Shown here piece after piece: positions 32,601 to 43,285 of a stretch of DNA of 64,000 bases. Location of the stretch: assembly GCF_003589595.1 (NCBI RefSeq), contig NW_020653715.1, positions 3,010,252 through 3,074,251 of the forward strand. Direction: 5' to 3'. The notes under the pieces are model-generated. The model was not told the origin of the DNA. It did no database searches and was given only the letters and a program-made list of their open reading frames with translations. This DNA comes from Hyposmocoma kahamanoa. Its lineage: Eukaryota > Arthropoda > Insecta > Lepidoptera > Cosmopterigidae. Each line of letters starts with the position of its first letter. Position 1 is the first letter of the stretch. Made by a program: the position numbers and the translations under genes.

Positions 32601-34200
32601 AAACCAATGAGAAAGTATTGAGAATGGTAGACGAGAAAAGTACGATCCTGAATACTATGGAGTACAGACGTGGGAAAATGATTAGATATTTGATACGACA
32701 TGACACTTCTTTCGAGGGGAAAAGGGGAAGAGGCGCAGTTATATAGACCAAATAAAGGAAAAGGCCGGTGTCGTGTCGTAAAAGGAAGTCAAGGAGCTGG
32801 CTTATAAGAGAAATGACAGGAAGATGCTCCACCGACAAGAGTATAATTCTTAAGTTCGATGATTATACCTAGGTAGGTATAAACAATCTAAAACAGCACA
32901 GGTATAGGTACGGTATTTGAAATAACTATTACAAGTGATAAATGCGAACAATATTTAAAAGTGTTTTTCTTAAGGGGAATCTGTTCTGTCGTATTGCATG
33001 TTCGTTATTTAGACGTTTTCAATGACGTAATTTTTTATCTATGAATATAGAAATATTAATTTTGAAGTCAAGTATATTGAAATGTACATTGTACGTAAAC
33101 GTAGTAATTAAGATTTTATCAGGTACTTGAACATTATCAAAAAAGTTATAAAATGCATTGACGTCATAAATAAGTTCACCACTAAAGAACTTCAAAAAAA
33201 GGTTGGCATTACCGTCACCCTTTGGTATCAGGGTGGGAGATTATAAGCTTAACCTGCAATCGAATATTAGGAAACATTTATCCCAGCCCTTTGTAGGTGG
33301 TACATTAACCGAACATTATGAAATTGTCCTTTTTTCAAAACCATGAATAGGCTCATTTTTGATACTCTTCATCTGCGTTTCAAGTTCTGAAATTTAGAAT
33401 TGCTTATGGAGTTCTTAGGTTTTCGCGATTGTTATACGTAAGAAATGAAACTATTTTTCCGGATTTAAATTAGTAACTATTAATCACGTTTGACCTTTGG
33501 ACCCTTATAGGTCCCGAAACGTTGATTTGTTTAAAAAAACAAATATACGCGATTTAAATCCAGAAAAATAGTTTCATTTCCTATGTTTCGCATTGCTTGA
33601 AATTCAGACTAGTTTTGACTATCTCGGTGGCCCAACGGTTTGCAATATGAGGTTTGGATTCTCGGTAGGACCAATTAGGGAAATAAACTTTTCTTGCCCA
33701 GGAGTGAATTTCGTTGCTCTGGCAGGTACTCATAGTACAAGGAAGTCCCTAGTTTCAGAACCGGAAATTGGTGTGCTTCTAGCACATTCTTCTTCTTCAC
33801 GTCCTTATCCCACGCTAGGTGGGTGGGGTAGGTTCTTATCCACATCATCTTTCACACAATCCATCCATCTTTTCTTTGGCCTTCCTTTCCCGCTTATCTA
33901 GCACGTTGTTATATAAAAAGTTAGATGGTTACTGTTCACGAACCCCCGTCCTAGCCACCAACCGCCACAACAAACATTTGAACCCAATCAGTCGTCGTTG
34001 CAACCTCGTTTTACCACATCCACAGATTTCTCCACAGAACATCGCCGACGTCCAGTTGATCTTTAGATATGCAAACAAACTTACTTAACCATATTCCCGC
34101 TTTCCATCTTCGACTTGAAGTATTCATCAACAGCCTCCACCGGTGGGCCATGGGGAATGGCGATGGGAGCCAGATCTTTTAATTTCTCTTTCGTGAACAT
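26418..34200 (-). CDS. CCDC42/CFAP73-family axonemal coiled-coil protein (complete)
   Basis: Six minus-strand exons join in phase to 325 codons plus stop: 34200-34085, 32360-32159, 31912-31739, 30262-30184, 28650-28511 and 26684-26418. Human CCDC42 and CFAP73 have nearly the same length. The protein is almost wholly charged coiled coil with a DUF4200-like core at about residues 55-170. Family marks are the KELLLKESFISFNK|FIRENQEKRDRA junction (exons 2 and 3), YPEFKQPLDVLNRYEAL (exon 4), EEKKLFIMGLNNTLANLR (exon 5) and KWELALNRLKETAAKRHVEL (exon 6). By family knowledge it is a cilium/sperm-flagellum protein; in a moth, expression in testis is expected (inference). The stop TAA overlaps a donor-like GTAAGT, but the length argues that it is the real end. 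The introns hold a gag-like remnant, a D element and family C repeats. CCDC42 and CFAP73 are hard to tell apart by eye. Confidence 0.9.
26971..27209. mobile_element. Small TIR element with perfect 26-bp arms
   Basis: 26971-26996 and 27184-27209 are perfect inverted copies (ccttactttctcaaactcgt and onward). The similarity extends outward (atatcgttg/aatcgatatt). There is no ORF. It lies in intron 5 of the CCDC42-like gene. Confidence 0.82.
27508..27560. repeat. Short repeat shared with 16798-16850 (inverse)
   Basis: ttttgggggtagcgggacac and aagcttaaaagcgggac are the inverse of the other copy. Confidence 0.5.
27614..28139. mobile_element. PIF/Harbinger-like non-autonomous element
   Basis: The ends gagcgatgccaca and tgtagtatcgctc are inverted copies with two mismatches. 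TTA flanks both sides (27611-27613 and 28140-28142), the 3-bp duplication usual for PIF/Harbinger. It has no transposase. It is GC-rich near both ends. Confidence 0.7.
28208..28430 (-). mobile_element. tRNA-derived SINE-like repeat, family C
   Basis: ggccaaattcgaaccaacgt is a decayed B-box region in reverse. The segments gccgtagcgccatctatgag and ctagagatgtcgct match the copies at 1690-1996 and 29699. The 3' tail is missing. Confidence 0.7.
28511..28650 (-). CDS. CCDC42-like gene exon 5
   Basis: 140 bp. The acceptor ggtttctag follows exon 4 in phase 1 and the donor AGA|GTAAAT is phase 0. It encodes STLADRQERDLEMLENARQE and EEKKLFIMGLNNTLANLR, coiled-coil sequence typical of the family. Confidence 0.88.
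29310..29720 (-). mobile_element. tRNA-derived SINE-like repeat, family C, interrupted
   Basis: The tail (gaaattactccactagtttg) is at about 29320, and the tRNA-like part and gccatctatgagaaattta core at 29580-29720. They are separated by a TTAA-flanked insert (29374-29571) in the stretch before the aagaaaaaaatcctt motif. Confidence 0.75.
29374..29571. mobile_element. Small TTAA-flanked element inside a SINE-like repeat
   Basis: TTAA lies at 29370-29373 and 29572-29575. The ends agggggcattcgttatcctg and cgcagtgacatgcaggtagtg...ttgaccgt are imperfect inverted copies. 198 bp, no ORF. It differs in sequence from the TTAA element at 20327. Confidence 0.65.
29862..30099. mobile_element. Small TIR element, family D, copy 2
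   Basis: ctatacctccaatgaac and gttcattggaggtatcg are inverted copies (16 of 17). agat flanks both sides (29858-29861 and 30100-30103), a 4-bp target duplication. The interior is A-rich without an ORF. It lies 84 bp from exon 4 of the CCDC42-like gene. Confidence 0.87.
30184..30262 (-). CDS. CCDC42-like gene exon 4
   Basis: 79 bp. The acceptor is ttattccag and the donor TTAG|GTAAGT (phase 1). It encodes DYLMSIVHAYPEFKQPLDVL and NRYEAL; the family has a similar Y-L-x-x-V...dIlxRyexL block. Confidence 0.9.
30318..30510 (-). repeat. Dispersed repeat family H, copy
   Basis: cactgcgcccgtcaccctga, gacataatt and ctctggacgaactctttcac match the other copies. Confidence 0.75.
30868..31010. repeat. Cluster of short direct and inverted repeats
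   Basis: tgcatgaagttgata and tatcaacttcatgca are inverted copies about 75 bp apart. acttcatgcag recurs directly, with ctcggttgca-like words between. Function unknown. Confidence 0.5.
31060..31725 (+). pseudogene. Retroelement ORF1/gag-like remnant
   Basis: Frames shift between recognisable blocks: PPRRGVQFDEDGFKKVEKKK and RRNRNGTAS (about 31196-31300), then ENTWVKANTALRVEQLESRH (about 31383-31440), then FVVRAPTQHLSTFMKDDF and FRRFRGRLPD (about 31458-31565). This block order occurs in a widespread lepidopteran repeat protein that I recall as a non-LTR ORF1/gag type. A short A-rich end (ataataaaaaaaat) follows at about 31711. It has at least one stop and two frame changes and lies antisense in intron 3 of the CCDC42-like gene. 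Confidence 0.65.
31739..31912 (-). CDS. CCDC42-like gene exon 3
   Basis: 174 bp, 58 codons. The acceptor is gcgttaaacag and the donor GAG|GTAAGA. It begins FIRENQEKRDRAERKMEAD, the conserved F-x-x-EN-x-KR-x-RA family motif, and continues as coiled coil to EYTIYE. Confidence 0.92.
32159..32360 (-). CDS. CCDC42-like gene exon 2
   Basis: 202 bp. The acceptor ctaaccgtag completes a Lys codon from exon 1. It ends FNK|GTTTGA, a weak donor but the only one that keeps frame with exon 3. It encodes RPTPQVLMEQARRDLMDAEE and a long charged helix. Confidence 0.88.
33406..33590. repeat. Family A foldback repeat, short palindromic copy
   Basis: Left arm ttcttaggttttcgcgattg and right arm gatttaaatccagaaaaata with little between them. 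attgctt occurs on both outer sides and may be a target duplication. Confidence 0.8.
33622..33775 (+). mobile_element. tRNA-derived SINE, family I, decayed
   Basis: cggtggcccaacggtttgca (A-box region) and ggattctcggtaggaccaat resemble the copy at 40745-40965 in inverse orientation. Cys/Arg-rich ORFs here are repeat sequence. Confidence 0.6.
33785..33905 (-). mobile_element. Non-LTR element 3'-end remnant
   Basis: In reverse, words like RxAKEKMDGLCER in shifted frames resemble the RPKKRWMDC tail found in several LINE proteins. The cttcacgtccttatcccac word recurs in inverse orientation at about 57450. Decayed. Confidence 0.45.
34085..34200 (-). CDS. CCDC42-like gene exon 1
   Basis: 116 bp from ATG to donor AA|GTAAGT (phase 2). 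It encodes MFTKEKLKDLAPIAIPHGPP and ends with EYFKSKMESGNMV. No better ATG lies upstream in frame before the AT-rich flank. Confidence 0.85.
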
Positions 34201-36156
34201 ATTTCTAGTTTACTACAACTTTGTGATCTCTTTACAATACTAGCTGTATTTGTTTCTTTTGGTAGAAGGTACAGGTATCTATCTGTATTTTACTTAATCC
34301 GGTTTTTTTTTAAATTACTGGTGGTTTGCTTCCAAGTGTGGCAGAAAATGAATGGCAACTAAAAATTAAATAAGCAAATAAACAGACTGGTTGCTTAGCA
34401 ACTGACATAGAAGTTGAGATAATAATAGGCACCTACCTACCATAGATTTAGTAAGTATACTAAATTTATGGTACCTAATTACCTCGCTTGAAAATCTTTC
34501 GAAGTAAGTTTTTCCATCCTTTAAGTTCGATACTGACACTGGCCCATCTGGCCTTTAATGGCCGCCATTAAGGAAATAATCTTATATTATACCTTTAGCG
34601 TCCAGTTACACGAGGCGAAAGTTTTGTGTAGTTACCACGCCTTTACGACGCTTATTTAAGTTAAAACGTAAATGCTAAAAAATAGAGCGTATTTTGCCAT
34701 GACAGAAGAGTCGGCGACGGCGCGGCGGCCGCGCGGGGTTCAAAAAAAGAGTGTGTAATGAATCATCTTGAAACACTCTTTTTTTTTAAGTAAATAAACA
34801 TTGTTATTTTATTTATATTTATTTTTTAAGTTTAATGTCATTGATTTATCACATTTGATCACAGTAATTTATTCTCAGCCGTCGTCGCTCCCCTTCCATT
34901 TTTCATTCAGTCATAAGTAAGATGGCTCAGCGCCTCTTCGATTTTGAACCATTTCCAAGATGTTTCTGCGCTCCTTTTTCTTTTGTTACCTGTGGTCCCT
35001 AAGCTAACTAACTTAGTTTAATATTTATAAAATTAAATCTCAAAACTTGATGCCTGTATACAATGTATATCTCTCGTCTATGAGATATCTATGCGTAGCG
35101 TGTGGAGGTCTGTATTCACTGCCTATACCTATGATTCACCAAGGATTCTGATTAATCTTCTTGATTTTGACATGTAACTAGCGTGAAAACTCCTTGTTAA
35201 GTAGGTAATTAATTATTTCCTTATAGGATGGAAAAAAAATAAGGCAAATAATTTCATCGCGCTGAAAAATTGTTCGAAATGCTTACGCCCTTCGAGTTCA
35301 AAGAAAAAAGTTGCAATGCAAGGCAAAATGTAGTACTTAGCAATATACGTAATATACTACATTAACAAGAGAGAATATATTCAAGCTCATGTGATTTTTA
35401 TAAAAAAAAACATGTTAGAAGTACTTATGTTTAGTCCGTTATACAAGTAGTGCATGTGAGTAAATATATAAAATACCTTATTTTGTTATGACTTGCGGCC
35501 CCACTGAATAAATGTGTATTATCAAAACTCCAACTTTACAGGAAAAATAAATAGAGTATGTAAAAACTTTCAAAAACTTATATTTTATAATAAGTAAAAA
35601 CTTCAATAGCTCTGCATTAGATACTTATTTCGAGAAAATGTGTATTTGAAAACAATGCAAATAAATGAACCTGCATTTATATGTCATAAATGGAATTTTA
35701 AGTTTTTTATAGGTGTCATATAATTTATTTATGTTTTCCCTCCTTACATTTCAACGACTTAAATAGATGAATAATTATAACAAACTAGTGGAGTAATCTC
35801 ACATAAGAAATAATTGAATATCAATTCAATAAAATATTTTAATTGATTTTCTTTATTAAAAAATTAGGAGATAAATTACAGCGTAGTAAAAAAAATTGAG
35901 TAAACAATTTTGCACTTTCATTAGGGGGATGCCGATGACTGCAGAGTTGTTTTAGGATAAGTTTGTAAAATCAAAGAGTTTAAATTACCTAAGAACAGAT
36001 GGCAGCGCTTCAAATGGCTACATTGACAAAACTTGTCCCATTGCACAGGTGATATTTGAACAAAAGTGTACAGCTTCACTAAATGTGGAAGAAAGAATAC
36101 AACAGACACATTATAATCAAAAGCAGAGAATAAAACAAAGAACTATTCATATAAGC
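34201..36156. other. Spacer between the CCDC42-like gene and PTRH2
   Basis: It holds the presumptive promoter and 5'UTR of the CCDC42-like gene (34201 onward), a small palindrome at about 34438-34480, and a family C tail fragment at about 35770-35840 (acaaactagtggagtaa). No other gene was seen. Confidence 0.4.
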
Positions 36157-36162
36157 TTTATT
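36157..36162 (-). terminator. AATAAA overlapping the PTRH2 stop codon
   Basis: The stop reads TTG-TAA-ATAAAG on the minus strand, so the hexamer shares a base with TAA. If used, the 3'UTR would be only about 10-30 nt. Confidence 0.6.
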
Positions 36163-36527
36163 TACAACAACTTCAAATGTCCAGTAACTTTATCAATCAC
36201 ATCCTTAGGAGCCGGTCCCACACCCAACACTGTTATTGAATTGGGTGCTATCTGAGTTCGCCCTGCATCACGAATTAGTGAAGTGATGAGACCCATCTTC
36301 TTCGCGTTATCTGCTATTTGCTTTATTTCGTCTACTGTGTCAGTTTTAAGAGCCACTTTTGCTTGTCCAGTCATTTGCCAGCACTTTAGACCTTCTGGGT
36401 CTCGTTTTTGCGCCTTTTCAAACGCACCTACCGCAGCGTGACTGCATTGTGCAGCGATCTTGCCTTTACCCATATTTAAGTCTGTCCTTACCACTAAAAC
36501 TAGCTTGTATTCCGAGTTTGAAACGAA
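36162..36527 (-). CDS. PTRH2: PTRH2 exon 2, catalytic domain
   Basis: 121 codons plus TAA, starting [13 protein letters not shown] directly after the acceptor. It contains the complete PTH2 fold. Confidence 0.95.
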   Translation of the reverse strand, partial: FVSNSEYKLVLVVRTDLNMGKGKIAAQCSHAAVGAFEKAQKRDPEGLKCWQMTGQAKVALKTDTVDEIKQIADNAKKMGLITSLIRDAGRTQIAPNSITVLGVGPAPKDVIDKVTGHLKLL

Positions 36528-36752
36528 CTGAAATCAAAGTTAGGTTATAATTTATTTTGGTGAAAATCTATATGAATCCAGAGTGACAAAAGGAATTTAT
36601 AGATATGGTAACCAGGAAATGGAGTAGTGTACCTTCTTTACAGCCTTTGCAGAGTCAGGAAGCGTACCAAAATACTTCTTTAAAGCGTACATAGAAAAAC
36701 CTAGGCAGATACCACATCCTAAGCCGGTCCAGAACGAAATGTTAAAATCCAT
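36162..36752 (-). CDS. PTRH2: Peptidyl-tRNA hydrolase 2 (PTH2/Bit1)
   Basis: Two exons (36752-36633 and 36527-36162) with a 105-bp intron give 161 residues. The enzyme hydrolyses the ester bond of peptidyl-tRNAs released prematurely from ribosomes. In animals PTRH2 is anchored at mitochondria and also acts as Bit1 in anoikis (family knowledge). Exon 1 encodes an N-terminal hydrophobic anchor at about residues 7-24 ([18 protein letters not shown]). Exon 2 is the whole PTH2 catalytic domain: [50 protein letters not shown] and the end [18 protein letters not shown]. The Lys, His and Asp positions of the family are present. The donor AAG|GTACAC and acceptor tttgatttcag keep phase 0. Length and order match animal PTRH2, so it is probably intact. 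The nearest genes on both sides are kilobases away. Confidence 0.96.
36633..36752 (-). CDS. PTRH2: PTRH2 exon 1, membrane anchor
   Basis: Forty codons from ATG to AAG|GTACAC. A single hydrophobic segment is followed by [16 protein letters not shown]. Confidence 0.92.
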
Positions 36753-39563
36753 TTTTTTACTAGTGGCTGAAATGCTGACAGTGTTTAGTGAAAAATAGCT
36801 TTAAGTAATTTAACAAGCACGTTTTATTTCAATAACAAATATTATAAACAGTTTAAAAATGCAGGCATAACTTTTTTAACATCGCTAGATTGACGTATGA
36901 ATGACATTATTCATTCTTTTTGTCCAAGAAGGGGTAGCTAGGGTCATACGCCATACTGCCTCATCAATTGTTGTTGAATTAATTTTTGTTTTTGGTCATC
37001 TCAAAATGTATTGATAATGAATTTTCATGAGAAAATATCCATTACTATTGAACAGTCTTATATACATGTTCATTGATAGTTTCAATCAAAATTAATATAA
37101 GTAGGGCCCATGGGCGTACTCAGGTTCTGGGTAAGGTGGGCAAATCAGATATTTTTGAAGCTGGGTCTCGTGCGCTTGTTTTGCCTTACACACTACACGA
37201 AAACACCTAGTACCTAAGTATAAACGGGAAACACCCGCAGGATACCCTGTTAATTCTTTATAGGTGCCTAGTCAAATAAATAAACAAATTAAAATAGGTA
37301 TTTTTTATTTAAATTCTTTAATTATATAGGATGGCTATTTTAAAAGTTACTTTCGAGGATCTTCAGCCAAACGGTTTATGATGTCCTCCGTGTAAGAATC
37401 GCATATAGCGTTAACAAATATTCTATATATGTATACACTGAGCATATAAAGCCCATTTAATCTGTCTTCGATCATAATTGATCTCAGCCACGTTCTTACG
37501 CGTCTGAATGTGCTGAATTATCTTTTAATTGTAGCAATTGAATAATTAATTAATTAACGCATATTATATCGTATCGTATATTATATCGTATTGCAAAATG
37601 AGAACTTTTACCGACAACACTAGATAGTTTGGAGGTAGGCATAAAATATATATATAAGTAGTTACAAAATGTACAGCTGCCCCTGGGGTACGCCCATGGT
37701 AGGGTCCGCCTGTGGTGTGCAGGCGCCGCCGCCGCGTTTTTAAATGCCTACACTTCACATTTTATTTTATTTTTACATCACAGTACTCTCGTGCTTTACA
37801 GAAGTAACCTTTGTTCAATGCGGTAGGGTAACTTACGTAACTATTTTTATACCAACATCGCGGACTAGTATCTTGATTATGAAATAGAAACAAAATGCTG
37901 AACAATTCTAAATGTAAAGCACTCCTGTTTAAACTAATATTAATACGTAATTGTCAGACCTTAAAAAGTATCTATTATCTTATAAAGTATATAGTCGGAG
38001 AATTAAGTACCTCATCATTTGATGACTGCTGCGGCAAATCGCACATTTGTTCACCTTCCATGTCGTGGCACAACTGCGCCAAGCAAGTGGCACATTTGTC
38101 ATCCGTCAATGCTGTGGCACAACTGCGCGAGTATAATACTATTATCTATACACAACTGTTGTTTAGTAAATATTGAATTCATTTTCTTTTATTGGTTGGC
38201 TAAGTTGCTTTATATTTAAAAGTATTAAAAAAAATTTTTTTTCCGGAAATGTAAGTACATATCCGTCACACCAAAGTTTCACTTTATAGGAATCTTAGTG
38301 GGTGTCACAAAATTGATGATGCTCCATTAAAGCACAGTGGGGTTTGTCTAATTAAAAAAAAGAGTTATTCGGAAGTAACATTCTTTATTTATTATACAGG
38401 CGGTTCAAAGGCACTTAGTCGGACATATTGTGCATTTTACACAAGGAATACAAATCCAATTACAAAACAAATAAAATTGTTTTTTGAAAAACATCATTGT
38501 GTGTATGTAATAGGACTTTCAATACCTACTATCATTATTGTAATTAAGGAACTAAAAAATCATAAAAAGTATTATAAACTATCTTAATCATAAATGACAC
38601 AATTTTTATCTGTATATTCAAAAATGTAATGTTTTTATAGGATTAGTGTTGACCGAGGAGAGTGTTGTTAACCATCTAATTAATTAGGCCTGTAGGAAAC
38701 AAATAAGGCGCTGGCGACGGTGCTACAAATTGTCTTGTGACCTTTTCACCCACTCACATTATTAATAATATTAAGTACGACGAAGTCTGGCGACGACGCG
38801 ACACTTCCTCAGATGTCCCTGGCAACACATGTCGCAAGTCAATTTCCTTCTAGTATATACACCGCTTGGACTCTAGTAAAAAACACTCCCCTTTCTAGAT
38901 GTACCAAATACTGTACTTATTAATTGGGACATAAAGCTATGGGACCGATCTAACCAAAAATTGCAAATTGCGCCGCGTATTTACGCCACATTTATCCTTA
39001 ACTTTAAGCAGTTCTCACACGGCGAGGTGACACGCGACACTACGATTTTTGCATAGTCTTATCTGTAGGTTCGATCATCCAAACGCAAACACAGAAACAA
39101 ATGCTACGCTAAAGTCATAGTGCCGCGTGTTGCCACGACAATCATGACCACGTGAGAGCAATCTTTTTCTCTACAGATTTGAGCACCAATAAAATAGTAT
39201 TACAACATTTAAAATGGATACAAAATGTACCTATTAATGTACTGGAAACACAAAACTTACAAAACTATAATTAAAAATACAACAATCAAAATCCTAAATA
39301 AGTACTCGGTAAAAAGGTTTCTAAAAATTAGGAATGGGCTGTTGAGTTACATTTTGACTCTTGCCTCTGCCGCGAGTATACAATGCCGGTTGTCGCTGGT
39401 GACCGCATAAAGTACACACACCGGTACAATTAGCGGAACATTAATAAAATACTCAAAATAATGCAGTGTATTTTCAAAGGTCTGGTCCGTCCGTTATTTT
39501 ATTTATTTTTTAATCTACAAATTAAAATTTTAAAATAAAAAAATATTAACTGTCATTTTATCA
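36753..39563. other. Intergenic region upstream of PTRH2, nothing firm
   Basis: No exon was recognised. A tandem duplication of about 53 bp lies at 38038-38127 (listed separately). At about 39033-39130 cacgcgacactacga is mirrored by tcatagtgccgcgtg, suggesting a small TIR element. Confidence 0.35.
38038..38127. repeat. Two-unit tandem repeat (about 53-bp period)
   Basis: gcacatttgttcaccttcca...gtggcacaactgcgcc is followed by gcacatttgtcatccgtca...gtggcacaactgcgcg. The repeat also appears in the plus-strand ORFs through it, but no coding evidence was seen. Confidence 0.65.
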
Positions 39564-39830
39564 TTCTTCTTCTTAGTGTGCCGCTTCTCTACGAAGGTTG
39601 GCGGCCATCAAAGCTATTCTCATTTTTGAAGCTGCTGCACGAAAGAGAGAACGTGTGCTAAGGAACCAGTCTCTCAGAGTCTTCAACTACGAGGTTTTCC
39701 TTCTATCACAACTGCGCTTTTCTTGTAATTTTCCCTGCATTATTAGTTGAAGAATCCGGTATCTACTTATTACATGGCCAAAATACTGCAGCTTCCTTTC
39801 CTTTACAGTTCTGAGATATTATTATTAATT
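39564..39830 (-). mobile_element. RTE-type LINE C-terminal remnant
   Basis: In reverse, LRTVKERKLQYFGHVISRYR, LQLIMQGKLQEKRSCDRRKT, LKTLRDWF and LFRAAASKMRIALMAANLRR are read in order with a stop codon inside. This is the RTE/BovB-like C-terminal region (KLQYFGHxxR...LQLIMQGKIEGRR). Confidence 0.75.
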
Positions 39831-40454
39831 TATTCTGATTTCTTAGTAATACACGTTTGTCGAAAGTTTCGAGAACGATTTTGCGTTCTTGTAAAATTCG
39901 TAAACTGTATCTGAACAAGTTTTATATTTATTAAACTTTGATTTAATAAACTGTTACAATGTTTAAATTTTTAGCCAACACGGCTGATTTTGTTTGTTTG
40001 TTTAATTACTAACTACGATTTACACTAAACTGACGTTGAACGATATTAATTAACATGCAATTTTACGTCCAATACTTATTCATTGAAATGAAATCGCTAC
40101 TATTTTATATTTTCACTCTTTTGTTCTGCTAAATGTGCCAGTACTGTTCAGTATGGCAAATTACTGCGCCCTTGACCGTCACAAAATTAAGAAGCATTTT
40201 GTTACATTTTACGTTTAATTTGACAACTATCATTGTAAACTCGTAGTACGAGGCGACATAAGAGTACATAAGACGAATGACATCTACAACTAATGGCATC
40301 ATGAGGATGTCGAAATAACGAAATATTCGTTGCTGATCCAACTTTTTTTTACTCGGCTTTGATTGATAACAAATGACGTAACCTAAACTCAACTGCGTAA
40401 TTACGTCTCTGATTGTTCCAATCAGACAAGACAGACGAAAAAATATTTTTTTGT

Positions 40455-40692
40455 AATTGGACGTAGTTAAGCAAAAAGGATCCAATCACAAAATTATCAA
40501 AAAATGAGTTATATATACCAAACGGTTCCTAAAGTCTAACCTCTTAGATCAGCAAAAAAAATCTTAACATATAAACATACATAAATATATCTGCAGTTAC
40601 ATTATAAGTTTTGAAACTTTTCAACTTCAAACTGCCATATCTCGAAATTGACTGCATGTGCATTGGTCCCTTTTTGTTAACTACGTCCAATT
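40455..40692. mobile_element. Inverted-repeat element with 32-bp arms
   Basis: aattggacgtagttaagcaa at 40455 is mirrored by ttaactacgtccaatt at 40677. The arms extend inward through aaaagg-tccaatc/cattgg-tccctttt. No ORF. Its true ends may lie a few bases further out. Confidence 0.72.
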
Positions 40693-40744
40693 AATACGTC
40701 GTTCTCCATACTAAAGCAATTTTGTCATATTTGATAAATAGCAT

Positions 40745-40965
40745 ACTATTATTGTGCCAGGCAACCACACGAATTTGGTCTCAAACAAATTCCCTTTACT
40801 ACGAGTATCAAAGCAACGGAATTCACTCCCGAGGCTCCAGCCGAAACACCCCGACCGGAGCAAATTTTGAAAAGTTCATATTCCAAATTGGTCATGCCGG
40901 GAATCGAACCCGGAACCTCCGAAGCACCCAGTGCAAACCGTTGGGCCACCGAGGTCGTCACGTTG
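40745..40965 (-). mobile_element. tRNA-derived SINE, family I
   Basis: In reverse: A box tggcccaacggtt, B box ggttcgattcccg, then ccaatttggaatatgaact and a 3' body with ccggtcggggtgtttcggct. It looks like a tRNA but lacks a full acceptor stem, so it is a SINE. Confidence 0.78.
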
Positions 40966-40969
40966 TATA

Positions 40970-42441
40970 TGGTATTTTAGGTCTTTTATCAGGCGCCTCC
41001 GTTTCGTTCCGTCATTTTATAAGCAAAACAGTGTAACAAATACCTTGAAACGAAATATTGAAAGATATTAACTAATTTTATATAATTAATACGTTTCTTT
41101 TAGTCATACTATGCGCTAAAGATTAAATGAAACCTTTCTATTTTTACATATTTAATCTATTTTAAAAACTTGCACTGTAAAAAAACTTGAAGAAACAGAA
41201 GCTCCAATTTCATCCAGATTTTTTTCTATAAAATAATAACACATTACTATAGTGTGATTTGACTAAAATATAAACGTCATTTGTCATCAATTCTCACGAA
41301 GTCTTCCTGTACTAAATTTGTCGTCTGAAGTGAAAAAATCACGATCGCCGCTTCTTTGTTTACGTATTTTCTAATTCTAAAAAAAAATGAAGTATAGTGC
41401 CACGTACGTTATAATATATAAATGAAGAAATAAATAAGTTTGTTTTATTATTGAGGGTGAGTATGTAATCTATGACAGGACAGCGATCTGTGGTTGGAAC
41501 CATTCGGCACTGAAATTACGCAGCTGAATTTCCGGCTGAAATTCATCTTTAAAACGACAAAATATAACTTTTTCAGCCCGTGATATTTTAATACTTAAAA
41601 TTAATTACACAGTACCTACATTATTGTAGTTTGTAATAAAACTTAGTCTTGGGCAATACTTAATCGCAAAATTTGTTTAAGTTAGTTGTAAAGCAAGTTT
41701 ACCATCGACAATTCGTCTTGCTGCTGAACACGGACCTCTTCTAAGTGGAAGGTTTAGGCCATCACACAGGCCCAATTCAATTTGCCATGAGAATATATCT
41801 GAACCATCACGGATGGCCATGTTTTTGTAGTGTATTTATTTGAAACATTTCCATTAGAAGATATTTGGGTGCACCCCCCTTTCCAACTCTTAAATTTCTA
41901 TCTTAAGATTGTCTGGAAGAAATTGTTACTTAGCAATAAGTCCGCTTGTTGGACATTAACTTATTCTGTGACATTTACATTATTGATCTGTTTTGTAATT
42001 TTTTTTTTATGTGCAATAAAGAATATTTCATTCACGATGTTTTTCCTTCACTGTTAAAGCAATGTGGAAACATTTGAAAATGACATAGTAATGTAGGTCC
42101 CATTTGTAGGAATCAACCCCACGACCAACTGTAAAGGTGATCAGCGTCCTCAAACTACCCATCACTATTCGTTATTAGTTAAAATCATAGCTAAGTAATT
42201 ATACTTTGTAGCTATAATAATTACAACGTGTCACCACTAGAGGTGGGCGTTTAAACGCACTTAAAAAAGTTTGCTATTTAAAATAAGCACTTAGGCACAA
42301 TTTTCAATTTAAGCGTAAACGGTAACAACTTGCTTATGTTTCAAGTACTACCATCTATGTTTCCTGAACAAATAAATTCATCATTGTGAATAATAATTTT
42401 TTAGATGAAAATAAAAATCGTATTTTACAAACAAACTTATC
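40970..42441. other. Intergenic stretch, nothing recognised
   Basis: AT-rich; no exon or repeat-family copy was recognised. The ORF 41830-42057 translates to hydrophobic low-complexity sequence. Confidence 0.35.
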
Positions 42442-42445
42442 TTAA

Positions 42446-42892
42446 GAGGGAGCAGAGGAAAAATTCCTAATCTTCGATTTGATTTTAGAGGGCTATATCC
42501 ACTTTAAAGTTAAAAATAAAATATTGTATGAGTAACTACACGATACATTCAAGCATAGACATTAATCAGAAACATAAAACAATAAAGTTTCCTCGATAGA
42601 TAAAAATCACGAAATGACCTCTAATTTTCACATTTTTTCGATTTATCCTCGAAATGCTACAGGTTATTAGGTCAAAAATTTGATAATTAATTATATTTAT
42701 GCATGATCGACAACTGTCACTACGGATTTTTTAAATCCCTTTAGTTTTAGAGTTATTCCGCTTAAATGAATTTGGTACTTTTAATGCGCAAAATTCAACA
42801 TCTCCTGTCGCATGTCACGCGAACTTCAGGCGTATATTTGTTTCACTAATTTGGGCGGAGCCAACGTCAAAACTTTTTTGGCATGAGAGCTC
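42446..42892. mobile_element. Non-autonomous TTAA-flanked element, copy 2
   Basis: TTAA lies at 42442-42445 and 42893-42896. The ends gagggagcagagg and atgagagctc are inverted copies. The interior matches 20327-20716 in inverse orientation (ttcctaatcttcgatttgat, tgacctctaattttcac), plus an extra block near the right end. Confidence 0.87.
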
Positions 42893-43028
42893 TTAAAACC
42901 TTTAGTGGTCTATTCTTGCTTTTCGCTATCAACACAATGTTGCAAGATTTTTTTAACATAAAAGTCTATGGCACTTAAACTTCAAACATAAAAAGCATTA
43001 TAAATGAAAAACGTTCAAAAAGACACGT

Positions 43029-43034
43029 TTTATT
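43029..43034 (-). terminator. Candidate p53 poly(A) signal
   Basis: By eye this is the first AATAAA on the minus strand after the p53 stop codon (44074), about 1.04 kb downstream. If used, the 3'UTR would include the let-7-like arms at 43491-43800. A non-canonical earlier signal cannot be excluded. Confidence 0.35.
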
Positions 43035-43139
43035 TTTTTTTTAAATGCACGTTTCAACGTTTAAAAAAATAAGCAATTTTCCCATCTCTAGTCACCACAT
43101 CAATTGCTAGTTTAAACTAGGGAATTTCTTGTACTAATT

Positions 43140-43285
43140 ATACCAGACCAATAAAATTAACTCCAGGGCTCTGTCCAGAACATACAGACCATTTACAAAA
43201 GATCCGTTTCCAAAATTGGTCCTAACGGCAATTGAACTAGGGACCTCATGCTAACTGCCCGGCCACCAAGATTGTCAAGGTTAAT
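43140..43285 (-). mobile_element. tRNA-derived SINE, family I, decayed
   Basis: In reverse: gatcttggtggccgggcagt and cctagttcaattgccgttag with ggaccaattttggaaac. It has lost good A and B boxes. Confidence 0.6.

Noticed and set aside
34922..35002. A short ATG ORF (MAQRLFDFEPFPRCF...) as a small protein
   Set aside because: Only about 26 codons, with no conservation evidence available.
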